Below are positions 17,027 to 26,048 of a stretch of DNA of 61,152 nucleotides, one piece after another. Each line of letters opens with the position of its first letter. The stretch's first letter is position 1. The stretch is from NCBI GenBank assembly GCA_013822085.1, contig PNJV01000009.1, positions 1 through 61,152 on the forward strand, given 5' to 3'. This stretch comes from Isosphaera sp. (GTDB taxonomy: Bacteria > Planctomycetota > Phycisphaerae > Phycisphaerales > UBA1924). The position numbers and the translations under genes are program-made. A model generated the notes under the pieces. That model made no database searches and was not told where the DNA came from. It saw nothing but the letters and a program-made list of their open reading frames with translations.

Positions 17027-18016
17027 ATGCCGACTTCCACGCATCCAACCGGCCCCGCCACTCACGAGCCCGCGCTCCGGGCGGCCCAGATGCACCTGTG
17101 CAAGCCCGCTGAGCCAGCCCTGGCCACGGTCACACGCTCCGAGCTGTGCACCGCGTCCAAGAAGGCCGCCGGCTTCGTCCGCCACATCGAGCTGAGCGTC
17201 GCCGGCACGCCCCTGGCCGGCGCCTGCACGCCGGGCCAGTCCGTCGGCGTGCTCCCGCCGGGCACCGACGAGCACGGCAAGCCCCACAAGCTCCGGCTCT
17301 ACTCGCTGGCCAGCCCCACCGCGGGCGAGGACGGCCACGGCCAGACCATCGCCACCACCGTCAAACGCTCCATCGACGAGCACTGGACCACCCACCGGCT
17401 CTTTGCCGGCGTCTGCTCCAACTACCTGTGCGACCTCAAGCCCGGCGACACCGTCAAGCTCACGGGCCCCAGCGGCAAGAAGTTCGTCCTGCCCGAGAAC
17501 CCCTCCGAACACGATTATGTGTTCTTCGCCACCGGCACGGGCATCGCCCCCTTCCGCGGCATGGCGTTGGACCTGCTCCGCGGCGGCCCGGCGGTCGCCG
17601 CCCCGGGGTCCAAGATCGCCCTGGTCATGGGCAGCCCGTACTCGACGGACCTGCTCTATCACGACCTGTTCACCGAGCTTGCGCGCACCAGCCCCGACCT
17701 GGCGTACCTGCCCGCCATCAGCCGCGAGCCCAACGGCCTGCACGGGCGCATGTACGTGCAGGACCGGCTCGTGACCGACCGGGACCGGCTCGAGGCGCTG
17801 CTCAAGTCGCCGCGCACGCTGGTGTATATCTGCGGCATCGCCGGCATGGAGCTTGGCATCTTCCAGCGTCTGGCCCGCGTGCTGGCCGGCTCGGACCTGG
17901 AGCAGTACCTGGCCGTCGATCGCGCCGCGATGGAGAACATCGACGGCTGGGAGCGTTCGATGATCCACCGCCAGGTGGCCCCCACCCGCCGGGTCTTGCT
18001 GGAGGTCTACGCCTAA
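17027..18016 (+). CDS. ferredoxin-NADP reductase-like flavoenzyme
   Basis: A 329-residue enzyme of the plant-type FNR fold. The FAD part (about 35-170) shows PGQSVGVLPPG, RLYSLAS (isoalloxazine binding) and CSNYLCDLKPGD. The NADP part shows FFATGTGIAPFRGM, MGSPYSTDLLY and ICGIAGME, and the protein ends in VYA, where FNRs place an aromatic near the flavin. It should pass electrons between NADPH and ferredoxin or flavodoxin. ATG 17027 lies eight bases after a TACCGT box (17013-17018), so the mRNA may be leaderless. Longer in-frame starts would lie within the upstream terminator and are rejected. Confidence 0.88.
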   Translation: MPTSTHPTGPATHEPALRAAQMHLCKPAEPALATVTRSELCTASKKAAGFVRHIELSVAGTPLAGACTPGQSVGVLPPGTDEHGKPHKLRLYSLASPTAGEDGHGQTIATTVKRSIDEHWTTHRLFAGVCSNYLCDLKPGDTVKLTGPSGKKFVLPENPSEHDYVFFATGTGIAPFRGMALDLLRGGPAVAAPGSKIALVMGSPYSTDLLYHDLFTELARTSPDLAYLPAISREPNGLHGRMYVQDRLVTDRDRLEALLKSPRTLVYICGIAGMELGIFQRLARVLAGSDLEQYLAVDRAAMENIDGWERSMIHRQVAPTRRVLLEVYA

Positions 18017-18049
18017 GGGCCGCGCGTCGGCGCCGCCGAGCACACGATC

Positions 18050-19252
18050 ATGTCGCAGACCTCCCGCGCCCTGCTGCCCTTTGGCACGACGATCTTCACG
18101 ACCGTCTCGCGCCTGGCCCAGCGCCACAACGCGGTGAACCTCGCCCAGGGCTTCCCGGACTTCGACGGCCCCGATTTCATCAAGGACGCCGCTGCGCAGG
18201 CGTTGCGGGCCCACCCCAACCAGTACGCCCCGAGCCCGGGCCTGCCCCTGCTGCGCGCCCGCGCCGCCGAGCGCTTCACGGCGATGACCGGCCTGCCCGC
18301 CGACCCGGAGAGCGACGTGACGGTCACCGCGGGGTGCACCGAGGCCATCGCCGCCTGCGTCCTGGGCCTGTGCAACCCCGGCGACAGGGCCGTGCTCATC
18401 GAGCCCTTCTACGACTCCTACCGCGCCTGCCTGGCCATGGCCGGCGTCAGCCCGGTCCCCGTGGCCGTGCGGCCGCAGCCGACGGGCCGCTTCGCCCTGG
18501 ACCTGGACGAGCTGCGCGCCGCCTTTGCCCAGCCCGGCCCGGCCCCGCGGCTGCTCCTGCTCAACTCGCCGCACAACCCCACCGGGGCCGTCTTCACGCG
18601 CGACGAGCTGGCCGCCATCGCCGACCTGTGCGCTCGCGCTGGCACGATCGTCATCGCCGACGAGGTCTACGACCGCCTCGTCTACGACCCCGCGCGCACG
18701 CCGCACGTGCCCATCGCCTCGCTGCCGGGGATGGCCGACCGCACCGTCAGCCTCAACAGCCTGGGCAAGACGTTCTCGCTCACCGGCTGGAAGATCGGCT
18801 GGGCGGTCGCGCCAGCGGCCCTGAGCGCCGCGGTCCGCGCAGCCCATCAGTTCCTCACGTTCGCCGTGGCCACGCCGCTCCAGCACGCCGCCGCCGAGGC
18901 CCTCCGCCGCGAGGGCGACGCCGTGCCGCCGCTGCTGGACACCCTCCGCCACGGCCGAGCCGAGCTGAGCCGGGCCCTGGCCGACATCGGCCTGCGCCCC
19001 TACGCCAGCGAGGGCACCTACTTCGTGCTGGCCGATCACTCGGCCCTGTCGGCGCGCCTCGGCGTGGGCACCGACGCCGAGTTCTGCCAGCGGCTGATCA
19101 CCGCCGCGGGCGTCGCCGCGATCCCGCCCAGCGTGTTCTACGTGCGGCCGGAGCTGGGCCGGCCCATGGCGCGCTTCGCGTACTGCAAGCGCCCCGAGAC
19201 CATCGCCACAGCGGTGGCCCGCCTGCGCGACTGGGCCGCGCGCAGCGCCTGA
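18050..19252 (+). CDS. class I/II PLP aminotransferase (methionine or kynurenine type)
   Basis: A 400-residue fold-type I aminotransferase. Features include NLAQGFPDFDGP near the N-terminus, the substrate/PLP motif NSPHNPTGAVF, the cofactor Asp in IADEVYDRLVY and the PLP lysine in SLGKTFSLTGWKIGW. The final Arg is probably in MARFAYCKR. The overall pattern is closest to YbdL-like methionine and kynurenine aminotransferases. It is 33 bases downstream of the reductase and probably in the same operon. The true amino donor is not certain from sequence. Confidence 0.88.
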   Translation: MSQTSRALLPFGTTIFTTVSRLAQRHNAVNLAQGFPDFDGPDFIKDAAAQALRAHPNQYAPSPGLPLLRARAAERFTAMTGLPADPESDVTVTAGCTEAIAACVLGLCNPGDRAVLIEPFYDSYRACLAMAGVSPVPVAVRPQPTGRFALDLDELRAAFAQPGPAPRLLLLNSPHNPTGAVFTRDELAAIADLCARAGTIVIADEVYDRLVYDPARTPHVPIASLPGMADRTVSLNSLGKTFSLTGWKIGWAVAPAALSAAVRAAHQFLTFAVATPLQHAAAEALRREGDAVPPLLDTLRHGRAELSRALADIGLRPYASEGTYFVLADHSALSARLGVGTDAEFCQRLITAAGVAAIPPSVFYVRPELGRPMARFAYCKRPETIATAVARLRDWAARSA

Positions 19253-19303
19253 GCGCCGGCTTTTCGGGACGCCAGGCCGCCGGGTGCGCGGCGTGCAGCG
19301 GGA

Positions 19304-20029
19304 TCAGTTGCGCGACGAGTTCTGCGCTGACATGATCACGAACACGTAGTAGAGCAGCGTGGCGATCGCGCCGACCGTCGCCGCGACGTACGTCATGGCC
19401 GCGGCGCTGAGCACGCGGTTCATGGCCGCCGCCTGCTGCCCCTCGGCCACCAGCCCCGCGTTGACCAGCAGCCGCCGGGCCCGCGCCGAGGCGTCGAACT
19501 CCACAGGCAGGTTGATCAGCTGGAAGAGCACCACCGTCGAGAAGAGCCCGATGCCCGCGATCATGATCCAGAACGGCATCCCCGCCGCAGCCCCGGCCAC
19601 CCCACCCAGGAGCATGCCCACGAAGATCAGCATGATCCCCGCGTTGCTGCCGATGCCGGCCAGCGGCACCACGCCGTTGCGGAGCTTCAGGGGCAGGTAG
19701 TGCTGGGCGTGCTGGATGGCGTGGCCCACCTCGTGGGCCGCGATGCCCGCCGCAGCGACCGACCGCCCGTGGTAGACCTGCGGGCTGAGCCTGACCACCC
19801 TGTGCCGCGGGTCGTAGTGGTCGCTCAGGAAGCCGTGCGACTCCTCGATGCGAACGCCCGAAACCCCGCTGGCTTCGAGCACCATCGCCGCTGTCTCAGC
19901 ACCCGAGAGCCCCGACGCGGCACGCACGCCATGGGCCATGGCAAACGACGACTTGACCCGCGCCTGCGCCCACAGGGCCAGGAGCATCGGCGGGACCATA
20001 AACAGCAGGTAGACGAGCATCCCGTTCAT
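19304..20029 (-). CDS. membrane neutral zinc metallopeptidase (YugP family)
   Basis: A 241-residue integral membrane peptidase. It has an N-terminal membrane helix (residues 3-22), the zinc motif HEVGHAIQH (about 103-111) with upstream VYHGRSVAAAG, then two membrane helices (about 130-175) and a final one near the C-terminus. This matches the YugP/zinc-peptidase-2 family in length and layout. The substrate is unknown. ATG 20029 is chosen by the methionine just before the first helix. On the minus strand a GGAG lies about 11 bases upstream, and a TATGAT -10 box lies at 20057-20062. Confidence 0.88.
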   Translation of the reverse strand: MNGMLVYLLFMVPPMLLALWAQARVKSSFAMAHGVRAASGLSGAETAAMVLEASGVSGVRIEESHGFLSDHYDPRHRVVRLSPQVYHGRSVAAAGIAAHEVGHAIQHAQHYLPLKLRNGVVPLAGIGSNAGIMLIFVGMLLGGVAGAAAGMPFWIMIAGIGLFSTVVLFQLINLPVEFDASARARRLLVNAGLVAEGQQAAAMNRVLSAAAMTYVAATVGAIATLLYYVFVIMSAQNSSRN

Positions 20030-20409
20030 GTGTCGTGCGCTCCGTGTGCGAGAGCCATCATAGGGCCCGGGCCGTGCGCGCTGACCGGCGCTTCGTACAC
20101 CGCCCGTACGGGCTTGCTTCCGCAAGCGCCGTTCCATCGATTCATACGATCCAGCGGCCCCAGCGTTTGGCCATTTCACACACGCAAGTGCCAAGTTGAC
20201 AGCGCCACCGCCCCGGACTGTCACGCACACCGCGCAGCCGGCGCCGCTGCGCGCCCGAGAATCATGCCCCGCCCCGGCCACCACCCCGCGGGCGGGCCCG
20301 GGCCGGCTGGCACGCGCTTTGTCCGTAGCACCCCGACCCGGACGCACGCCCGTCCGCTCAGCGTCGAGCGGGGGCGCAGGCCGCGCCGGGCCACGCACAG
20401 GAGCACCGC
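20030..20409. other. 380-base divergent intergenic region with palindromes
   Basis: It separates the zinc peptidase (minus) and hsp20 (plus). It holds TATGAT (minus, 20057-20062), the palindrome CCCGTACGGG (20103-20112), the perfect hairpin GCTTGC/GCAAGC (20112-20127) and TTGACAG (20194-20200) with an inverse CTGTCA at 20218-20223. These look like operator sites for one or both genes. There is no CIRCE element. No gene is convincing here. Confidence 0.4.
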
Positions 20410-20844
20410 ATGAACGCACTGCTGCCGCACCCGTTCGCCCGTCAGCTGGACCAGTTCTTCGACACCCTCGGCGGGCTCTCGCCGCAGGGGCTCTCGCGCG
20501 TCGCCCGCGCAGCGGTCCCCGCGGTCAACGTCTGGCAGGACACCGCCAATGTCTACGTCGAGGCCGAGGTTCCCGGCGTGCCCGCTGATTCCATCGAGGT
20601 CAGCTACGAGAACGGCACCCTGACGATCGAGGCCACCATCCCCGAGCAGGTCAAGGAGATCAAGAACGCCACGTTCCTCCACCGCGAGCGCGTCAGCGGG
20701 GCCGTGACCCGCTCCCTGACCATCAACGAGAACATCGACCGCGACCAGATCACCGCCGAGTCGCACAACGGCGTGCTGCTGGTCAGGCTCCCCAAGCACA
20801 CCGCTGCCCAGCCGCGCAAGATCGCGGTGGCGCCGGCCAGATAA
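20410..20844 (+). CDS. Hsp20/alpha-crystallin small heat-shock protein
   Basis: A 144-residue ATP-independent holdase. The N-terminal arm is short (about 1-38). The alpha-crystallin domain follows from PAVNVWQDTANVYVEAEVPG through YENGTLTIEA to NGVLLVRLPK. The C-terminal tail carries KIAV in the position of the I-x-I/V anchor used in oligomer assembly. AGGAG lies seven bases before ATG 20410. It is followed, after 293 bases, by an HtrA protease, so the two form a protein-quality-control neighbourhood, though co-transcription is unproven. Confidence 0.93.
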   Translation: MNALLPHPFARQLDQFFDTLGGLSPQGLSRVARAAVPAVNVWQDTANVYVEAEVPGVPADSIEVSYENGTLTIEATIPEQVKEIKNATFLHRERVSGAVTRSLTINENIDRDQITAESHNGVLLVRLPKHTAAQPRKIAVAPAR

Positions 20845-21137
20845 CGCGCCGCGTGCACGCCGATCGACTCCCGAACGGCTCTGTGGAAGGCTCTTGATCA
20901 TCACGGCGCGGGCTGCGGCGGAAACACCCGGCCCGCGCATCCGGCAGGGTGTGCCTGGCCGGTCGTCCTAGTCCCCGGCCCACGACGTAGCAAGAGTGGG
21001 CCCAGCGGCGTGCGCCGGGGCCCAGCGGCTGAGCCAGCCTGTTGACTTCCTCCGACCCTTCACCGCCGCACCCGCACCGTCCCATCGACCCCCGCCCCCC
21101 CGCCCCCCGCCCACCACTTCCCGTCCCTGAGCGCCCC

Positions 21138-22757
21138 ATGCACAGCACCCAAGCCGAAGTCCAAGTCACGCCACCGATCACTCCCGGCGGCCGCGCACGG
21201 CCGGCGCCCGTGTACGTGCCGCGATGGCTGATGGTCGCCGGCGCCTGCTGCGCCACAGCGGGCGGCGTGCTGGGCGTTGGGGCGCTGGACGATGGTCATC
21301 AGGGCACGGTCGCGCGCGTGCTCCCCGAGCCGGGCGAGGATCCCGGCCCGATGACGCCCGCCGAGGAGCGAGCCATCGGCATGGCCGCGGACCTCTCGTC
21401 AGCCTTCCGCCGGGTGGCGCGCGACCTGACGCCCACGGTCGTGAGCATCGCCGCCACGAGCAGCGTCGACGCGGGCGCCCAGGGCCAAAGCCCCGCCGAC
21501 GAGCTCTTCCGGCAGTTCTTCGGGCCGCGCGCCGCGCCGCCGGTGCGCCGCGCCCCGCGCACCGTCACCAGCACCGGCTCGGGGTTCATCGTCTCGGCCG
21601 ACGGCTACATCCTGACCAACAACCACGTCATCGAGAACGCCGACTCGGTCACCGTCACCCTGAGCGACCAGCGCCAGCTCGAGGCCACCGTCGTCGGCGC
21701 CGACCCCGGCGCCGACCTGGCCGTGCTCAAGATCACGCCGCCGGGCACGTACCCGTTCGCCAGGCTCGGCGACTCGGACGCCACCGAGGTCGGGGACTGG
21801 GTCGTGGCCATCGGCAACCCCTTCGGCCTCAACCACACCGTCACGGCGGGCATCATCTCGGCCAAGGGCCGGCGCATCAACGAGCGCGGGCCCACCGGCG
21901 CCGTCAACCTGACCGAGTTCCTCCAGACCGACGCGGCCATCAACCCCGGCAACTCCGGCGGGCCCATGGTCGATCTCCAGGGCAGGGTCATCGGCATCGC
22001 CACGGCGATCTTCACGCGCAGCGGCGGCTACCAGGGCATCGGCCTGGGCATCCCGGCCAACCTCGCCAGCGACGTCTTCGACGACATCCTCAAGAACGGC
22101 TCCTTCGAGCGCGGCTACCTGGGCCTGACGCAGCTGGAGGAGGTCACGCCCGAGTACGCGCAGATCCTGGGCATCGACACGCCGCGCGGCGCCCTGATCG
22201 CCGAGATCGTCCCGGGCACACCGGCTCACGACGCCGGGCTCCGCACCGACGACGTCATCGTCAGCCTCAACGGCAGGCCCACGCCCGACCCCGAGCAGCT
22301 GGTGCGCATCGCCGGCCGGCTGCGCGCCGGCAGCACAGCGGCCGTGCAGTACCTCCGCAACGGCAAGCCCCTGTCGACCACCGTCACCTTCGCGGCGCTG
22401 GGCGCCGTCGACGACGCCATCGTCCAGCACGCCGCGGCCCAGGAGGCACAGGCGGCCGACGAGCTGGGCCTGGTCGTCCGCCAGGTCGGTGCGCGCGACG
22501 CGCTGCGCCTGAGCGACCCCGGCGCCCTGGGCGGGGTCAGGGTCGTCAACGCCCTGCGGGACTCGCCCGCCATCCGCCTGGGCGGCCTCCAGCGCGACGA
22601 CGTGATCGTGCGCGTCAACGGCACGCCCGTCCGCTCGGCCGAGGACTACGCCAAGGCCCTGCGCAGCGTCCAGCCCGAGCGCGGCGTGCGGCTGGTCATC
22701 CGGCGCAACGGCCAGGAGAGCGTGCGGACCTTCCAGGACCAGCGGTTCGAGCGTTGA
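21138..22757 (+). CDS. HtrA/Deg-type periplasmic serine protease with two PDZ domains
   Basis: A 539-residue Do-like protease. A single membrane or uncleaved signal helix (about 30-50) is followed by the trypsin-fold domain. Its catalytic triad appears as NNHVIE (His), DLAVLK (Asp) and GNSGGPMVD (Ser). PDZ1 begins around GYLGLTQLEEV and PDZ2 around ELGLVVRQVG, with VVNALRDSPAIRLGG in its ligand groove. It should degrade or refold damaged envelope proteins. ATG 21138 is chosen; an in-frame TTG at 21042 would add 32 Pro-rich residues. Its 3' end faces nadK. Confidence 0.93.
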   Translation: MHSTQAEVQVTPPITPGGRARPAPVYVPRWLMVAGACCATAGGVLGVGALDDGHQGTVARVLPEPGEDPGPMTPAEERAIGMAADLSSAFRRVARDLTPTVVSIAATSSVDAGAQGQSPADELFRQFFGPRAAPPVRRAPRTVTSTGSGFIVSADGYILTNNHVIENADSVTVTLSDQRQLEATVVGADPGADLAVLKITPPGTYPFARLGDSDATEVGDWVVAIGNPFGLNHTVTAGIISAKGRRINERGPTGAVNLTEFLQTDAAINPGNSGGPMVDLQGRVIGIATAIFTRSGGYQGIGLGIPANLASDVFDDILKNGSFERGYLGLTQLEEVTPEYAQILGIDTPRGALIAEIVPGTPAHDAGLRTDDVIVSLNGRPTPDPEQLVRIAGRLRAGSTAAVQYLRNGKPLSTTVTFAALGAVDDAIVQHAAAQEAQAADELGLVVRQVGARDALRLSDPGALGGVRVVNALRDSPAIRLGGLQRDDVIVRVNGTPVRSAEDYAKALRSVQPERGVRLVIRRNGQESVRTFQDQRFER

Positions 22758-22804
22758 CCGCGCGCAGCCTGATCGCCCGGCCCGGCCCCCTTGGCGGTGC
22801 CCGG

Positions 22805-23734
22805 TTAGGCCCCCTCGGCCTCGCCCTCCTGCGGGCGGTAGCGCGGGCGCTCGGCCCAGCGCATCTTGTGGATCAGGGTGCGCCAGTAGCTCCCCTCGGG
22901 GTTGCGCACGAACGTGATGGGCTCGGGGTGGAGCGTGAGCGTCACCCGGTCGCCCGTGGCCAGCGTGCGGATCGGCCGGCCGTCGGCCACCAGGGCCGTG
23001 CCGAGCCCGTGGGCGTCGGGGTCGTTGGTGCGGATCAGGTCCAGGTCGATCCGGCTCGACCCGTTGATCACCACGGGTCGGAAGGCCAGCGACTGGGCCG
23101 CGATCGGCGTGATCACCAGCACCCCCGCGTCCGGGGCCACGATCGGCCCGCCCGCCGAGGCGTTGTACGCCGTCGAGCCCACCGGCGTCGAGACCACCAC
23201 GCCGTCGCCGAGGATGACCGGCCCGGGCTGCTGGTCGATCCAGAGCGTCATCTCGATCATCCGGTAGGGAGGCCCGGCGGTGATCACCGCGTCGTTGAGG
23301 GCCAGGTCGATGCGCGGCGGCTCGGGCGGGCGGCCGGCGACCGCCGACGCCGCGTGCGCCTGGTGCACGTGCACGGCCAGCATGAACCGCCGCGTCAGCT
23401 CCAGCTGCGCGCCGCCGAAGATCGCCGGCGCTTGCCGGGCGAGCGACTCCAGGTCGTACTCGGCCATGAACCCGAGCTTGCCGAAGTTGACCCCCAGCAG
23501 CGGCAGGCTCAGCCGGTGGACCCTGCGTGCCTGGGCCAGGATGGTGCCGTCGCCGCCCAGCACCAGGACCATGTCGGCGCCGCGGGCCTCGGCGTGGGTC
23601 AGGGGCGCGTCGGTGTCGGCGTCCAGCTCGGCGGTCACGCGAGCCCCGACGGCTCCCAGCACACCGCGCACGCGCTGGAGGGCCTGGCCGACCTCGGGCT
23701 TGGAGCGGTTGATCAGCAGCAAGACCGAGCGCAT
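22805..23734 (-). CDS. nadK: NAD kinase
   Basis: A 309-residue enzyme that phosphorylates NAD to NADP in the cytoplasm. The NAD-kinase signature GGDGTILAQARRV is near residue 60, with LGVNFGKLGFMAEYD next. The second conserved site reads LNDAVI, and STPVGSTAYNASAGGP and ITPIAAQSLAFRPVV complete the diagnostic glycine-rich core. A His/Ala-rich insertion at about 118-140 is longer than usual. Minus-strand GGGAG precedes ATG 23734. It lies 113 bases after dxs on the same strand and may be its operon partner, since the MEP pathway consumes NADPH. Confidence 0.93.
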   Translation of the reverse strand: MRSVLLLINRSKPEVGQALQRVRGVLGAVGARVTAELDADTDAPLTHAEARGADMVLVLGGDGTILAQARRVHRLSLPLLGVNFGKLGFMAEYDLESLARQAPAIFGGAQLELTRRFMLAVHVHQAHAASAVAGRPPEPPRIDLALNDAVITAGPPYRMIEMTLWIDQQPGPVILGDGVVVSTPVGSTAYNASAGGPIVAPDAGVLVITPIAAQSLAFRPVVINGSSRIDLDLIRTNDPDAHGLGTALVADGRPIRTLATGDRVTLTLHPEPITFVRNPEGSYWRTLIHKMRWAERPRYRPQEGEAEGA

Positions 23735-23847
23735 GGCGCACACTCCCTGCCGGCCTGCGCCCCGGGCCCGCGCTGCGCACCGTGTCGCCCCAGGGCGGGT
23801 GGGTGGGGTGGTGGGTGGGCGGTGGTGGGCCGGGAGGGGGGCGCGGA

Positions 23848-25899
23848 TCAGTATGCCGTCGCCGGCCGCGCGGCGCGGAGCGTCACGTGGGCCCCAGCGG
23901 CGTGGCGCTCGATGGCCCCGAGCACCGAGCGCGCGATCCCCGCCGCGTCCAGGCCGGTCAGCTCCAGCTGGCGCTGGCGGCTGTCCTGGTAGACCCACGC
24001 GTCGGGCAGCCCGAGCACCGTGACGCGCGAGGCGTCCAGGCCCATGGCCGCGGCCTCCTCGAGCACGGCCGAGCCGAACCCGCCCACGACCGAGTGGTCC
24101 TCGACGGTGACCACCGGCACGCCGCGCAAGAGCAGGCCGTTGATCAGCGCCCTGTCGACGGGCTTGGCGAAGCGCGCGTCGTAGACGGCGATGCGCAGGG
24201 CGCGGCCCTCGGCCCGGATCAGGCGCGCCGCCCGCAGGGCGTCGACGGCGGGGGTGCCAAAGGCCAGCACCGCCGCGTCGGGCACGCCGGTGCCGTTGTT
24301 GCCGGGGGCGTCCAGGTCGAACTCGGGCGTGAGGCAGCGGGCCCGGCCCAGCTCGAAGGGCGGGCAGGGCAGGTCGGCGGCGATGTCGCTGACGGTGTCC
24401 CTGGGGTAGCGGACCGACGAGAGGCCGTCCTCGTAGGTGCGCATGAGCTCGACGGCTGCGCGCAGCGAGGGCTCGTCCATGGCGGCCATGACCGCCGCCT
24501 TGGGCAGCACGCGCAGCAGGGCCACGTCGCAGAACCCGTGGTGCACCGCGCCGTCGCCCCCGACCAGCCCCGAGCGGTCCAGGAGCAGGCGCACGGCCAG
24601 GCCCTGGAGCGAGACCTCCTGGAACGCCTGATCGAACGCCCGCTGGAGGAACGTGCAGTACACGGCAAAGAACGGCTTCCACCCCGTCTTGGCCATGCCG
24701 GCCATCATGTCCAGGGCGTGGCTCTCGCAGATGCCCGTGTCGAAGGTCCGCTCGGGGTGCCTGGCCAGGAGCTTGCTCACGCCGGTGCCGTCGGGCATCG
24801 CCGCCGTCGCCGCCACGATGCGCAGGTCGCGGTCCATGGCCTCGGCCATGATCTCGCCGATGGCGGTGGTGAACGAGCGGCCGTCCTTCTTGATCTCCAC
24901 CCGGCAGCCCTCGGAGACCATCTCGGGGCTGTCGGGGTCCTTGAGCGCGGGCGTGGGGTCGCCGTGCACCGTGAAGGCCGCCGGCGAGTGGAACGTCGAC
25001 GAGTCCCTCTCAGCGAACGAGAGCCCCTTGCCCTTGACGGTCTTGACGTGCAGCACCATCGGGCGGTGGAAGTCGCGCGCCTCGCGCAGGATGCTGATCA
25101 GGCCGCCCAGGTCGTGGCCGTCCACCGGGCCGGCGGTCACCAGCCCGAAGTGCTCGAACCACGCCCCCTCGTTGAGCACCGCCTTCATCCCCTCGCCCAT
25201 GGCGTGGTAGGCGTCGCGCAGCAGCCCGCCCCCGGGCACCGCGCCCAGGATGCCCCTGGCCGCCGACTTGAACCCGGAGTACGTCTGGCTCAGGCGCAGG
25301 CGGTCGAAGTAGTGCGAGATCGCCCCCTGCGGCTTGGAGATCGACATCCCGTTGTCGTTGAGCACCACCAGGAACTGCCGCGCAAGGGTGCCGGCCCCGT
25401 TGAGGCCCTCCATCGCCACGCCGTTGACGATCGACGCGTCCCCGATGATCGTCGCCACGCGGCGGCCGTTGGGCCGCGTGCCGGGCTCGTAGGACTCGCG
25501 GTTGAGCGCGTCGCCGCGCGCCATCCCCACCGCGGTGGAGATCCCCGTGCCGGCGTGCCCCACCGAGAACAGATCGAACGCGCTCTCGCGCGGCTCGGGG
25601 AACCCGGCCATGCCCGCGCCGGTGCGCAGGCCCCCGAGCATCCCCTGCCGACCGGTCAGCAGCTTGTGCGGGTAGCACTGGTGCCCCACGTCAAAGAGCA
25701 GCCGGTCGTACGAGAAGTCAAAGACGTAGTGCAGCGCGATCGTCAGCTCGACGACGCCCAGGTTCGGGGCCAGGTGCCCGCCGCTCTTGGAGACCTGCCC
25801 GTAGATCGCTTGGCGGATCTCCCCAGCGAGCTGGGCCAGCTGCGCGATCGTGAGCGATTTGAGTTCGGTGGGGCCTTTGATGGTTTCCAGCAGCGGCAT
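23848..25899 (-). CDS. dxs: 1-deoxy-D-xylulose-5-phosphate synthase
   Basis: A 683-residue thiamine-diphosphate enzyme that condenses pyruvate and glyceraldehyde-3-phosphate, the first step of the MEP isoprenoid pathway. Visible motifs are GGHLAPNLGVVELTIALHYVF, the DVGHQCYPHKLLTGR segment, the cofactor site IIGDASIVNGVAMEGLN with VVLNDNGMSIS, and the catalytic Glu in GICESHALDMMAG. It is about 50 residues longer than typical DXS. ATG 25899 (MPLLETIKG) is preferred over a TTG at 25950. A prenyl synthase lies just upstream on the same strand, which fits a joint role. Confidence 0.95.
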   Translation of the reverse strand: MPLLETIKGPTELKSLTIAQLAQLAGEIRQAIYGQVSKSGGHLAPNLGVVELTIALHYVFDFSYDRLLFDVGHQCYPHKLLTGRQGMLGGLRTGAGMAGFPEPRESAFDLFSVGHAGTGISTAVGMARGDALNRESYEPGTRPNGRRVATIIGDASIVNGVAMEGLNGAGTLARQFLVVLNDNGMSISKPQGAISHYFDRLRLSQTYSGFKSAARGILGAVPGGGLLRDAYHAMGEGMKAVLNEGAWFEHFGLVTAGPVDGHDLGGLISILREARDFHRPMVLHVKTVKGKGLSFAERDSSTFHSPAAFTVHGDPTPALKDPDSPEMVSEGCRVEIKKDGRSFTTAIGEIMAEAMDRDLRIVAATAAMPDGTGVSKLLARHPERTFDTGICESHALDMMAGMAKTGWKPFFAVYCTFLQRAFDQAFQEVSLQGLAVRLLLDRSGLVGGDGAVHHGFCDVALLRVLPKAAVMAAMDEPSLRAAVELMRTYEDGLSSVRYPRDTVSDIAADLPCPPFELGRARCLTPEFDLDAPGNNGTGVPDAAVLAFGTPAVDALRAARLIRAEGRALRIAVYDARFAKPVDRALINGLLLRGVPVVTVEDHSVVGGFGSAVLEEAAAMGLDASRVTVLGLPDAWVYQDSRQRQLELTGLDAAGIARSVLGAIERHAAGAHVTLRAARPATAY

Positions 25900-25922
25900 G
25901 CCAGTGGGTTCCGTTGGGTTTT

Positions 25923-25943
25923 CAATCTTTCTTGAAAAGATTG
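25923..25943 (-). other. 8-bp hairpin in the dxs leader
   Basis: CAATCTTT (25923-25930) and AAAGATTG (25936-25943) pair perfectly with a five-base loop, 24 bases before the dxs ATG, in an A+T-rich patch unlike its surroundings. It may be a regulatory stem or the end of the upstream prenyl synthase transcript, since T-rich sequence lies nearby on the minus strand. Confidence 0.4.
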
Positions 25944-26048
25944 CAGTCAAACCTCAGGGTGGTGTGTGTGTGTTCGTCCAGCGGGGTCGTCAGGCGAGGT
26001 CAAGTCTATGTTGGGTGACCGCCCGCGTGCCGCCCAGAGAGGGGCAAG

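Noticed and set aside
20308-20323. Sigma54-type promoter (TGGCACG, four bases, TTGTC) before hsp20
   Set aside because: The -12 dinucleotide is GT instead of GC, and no activator binding site is evident.
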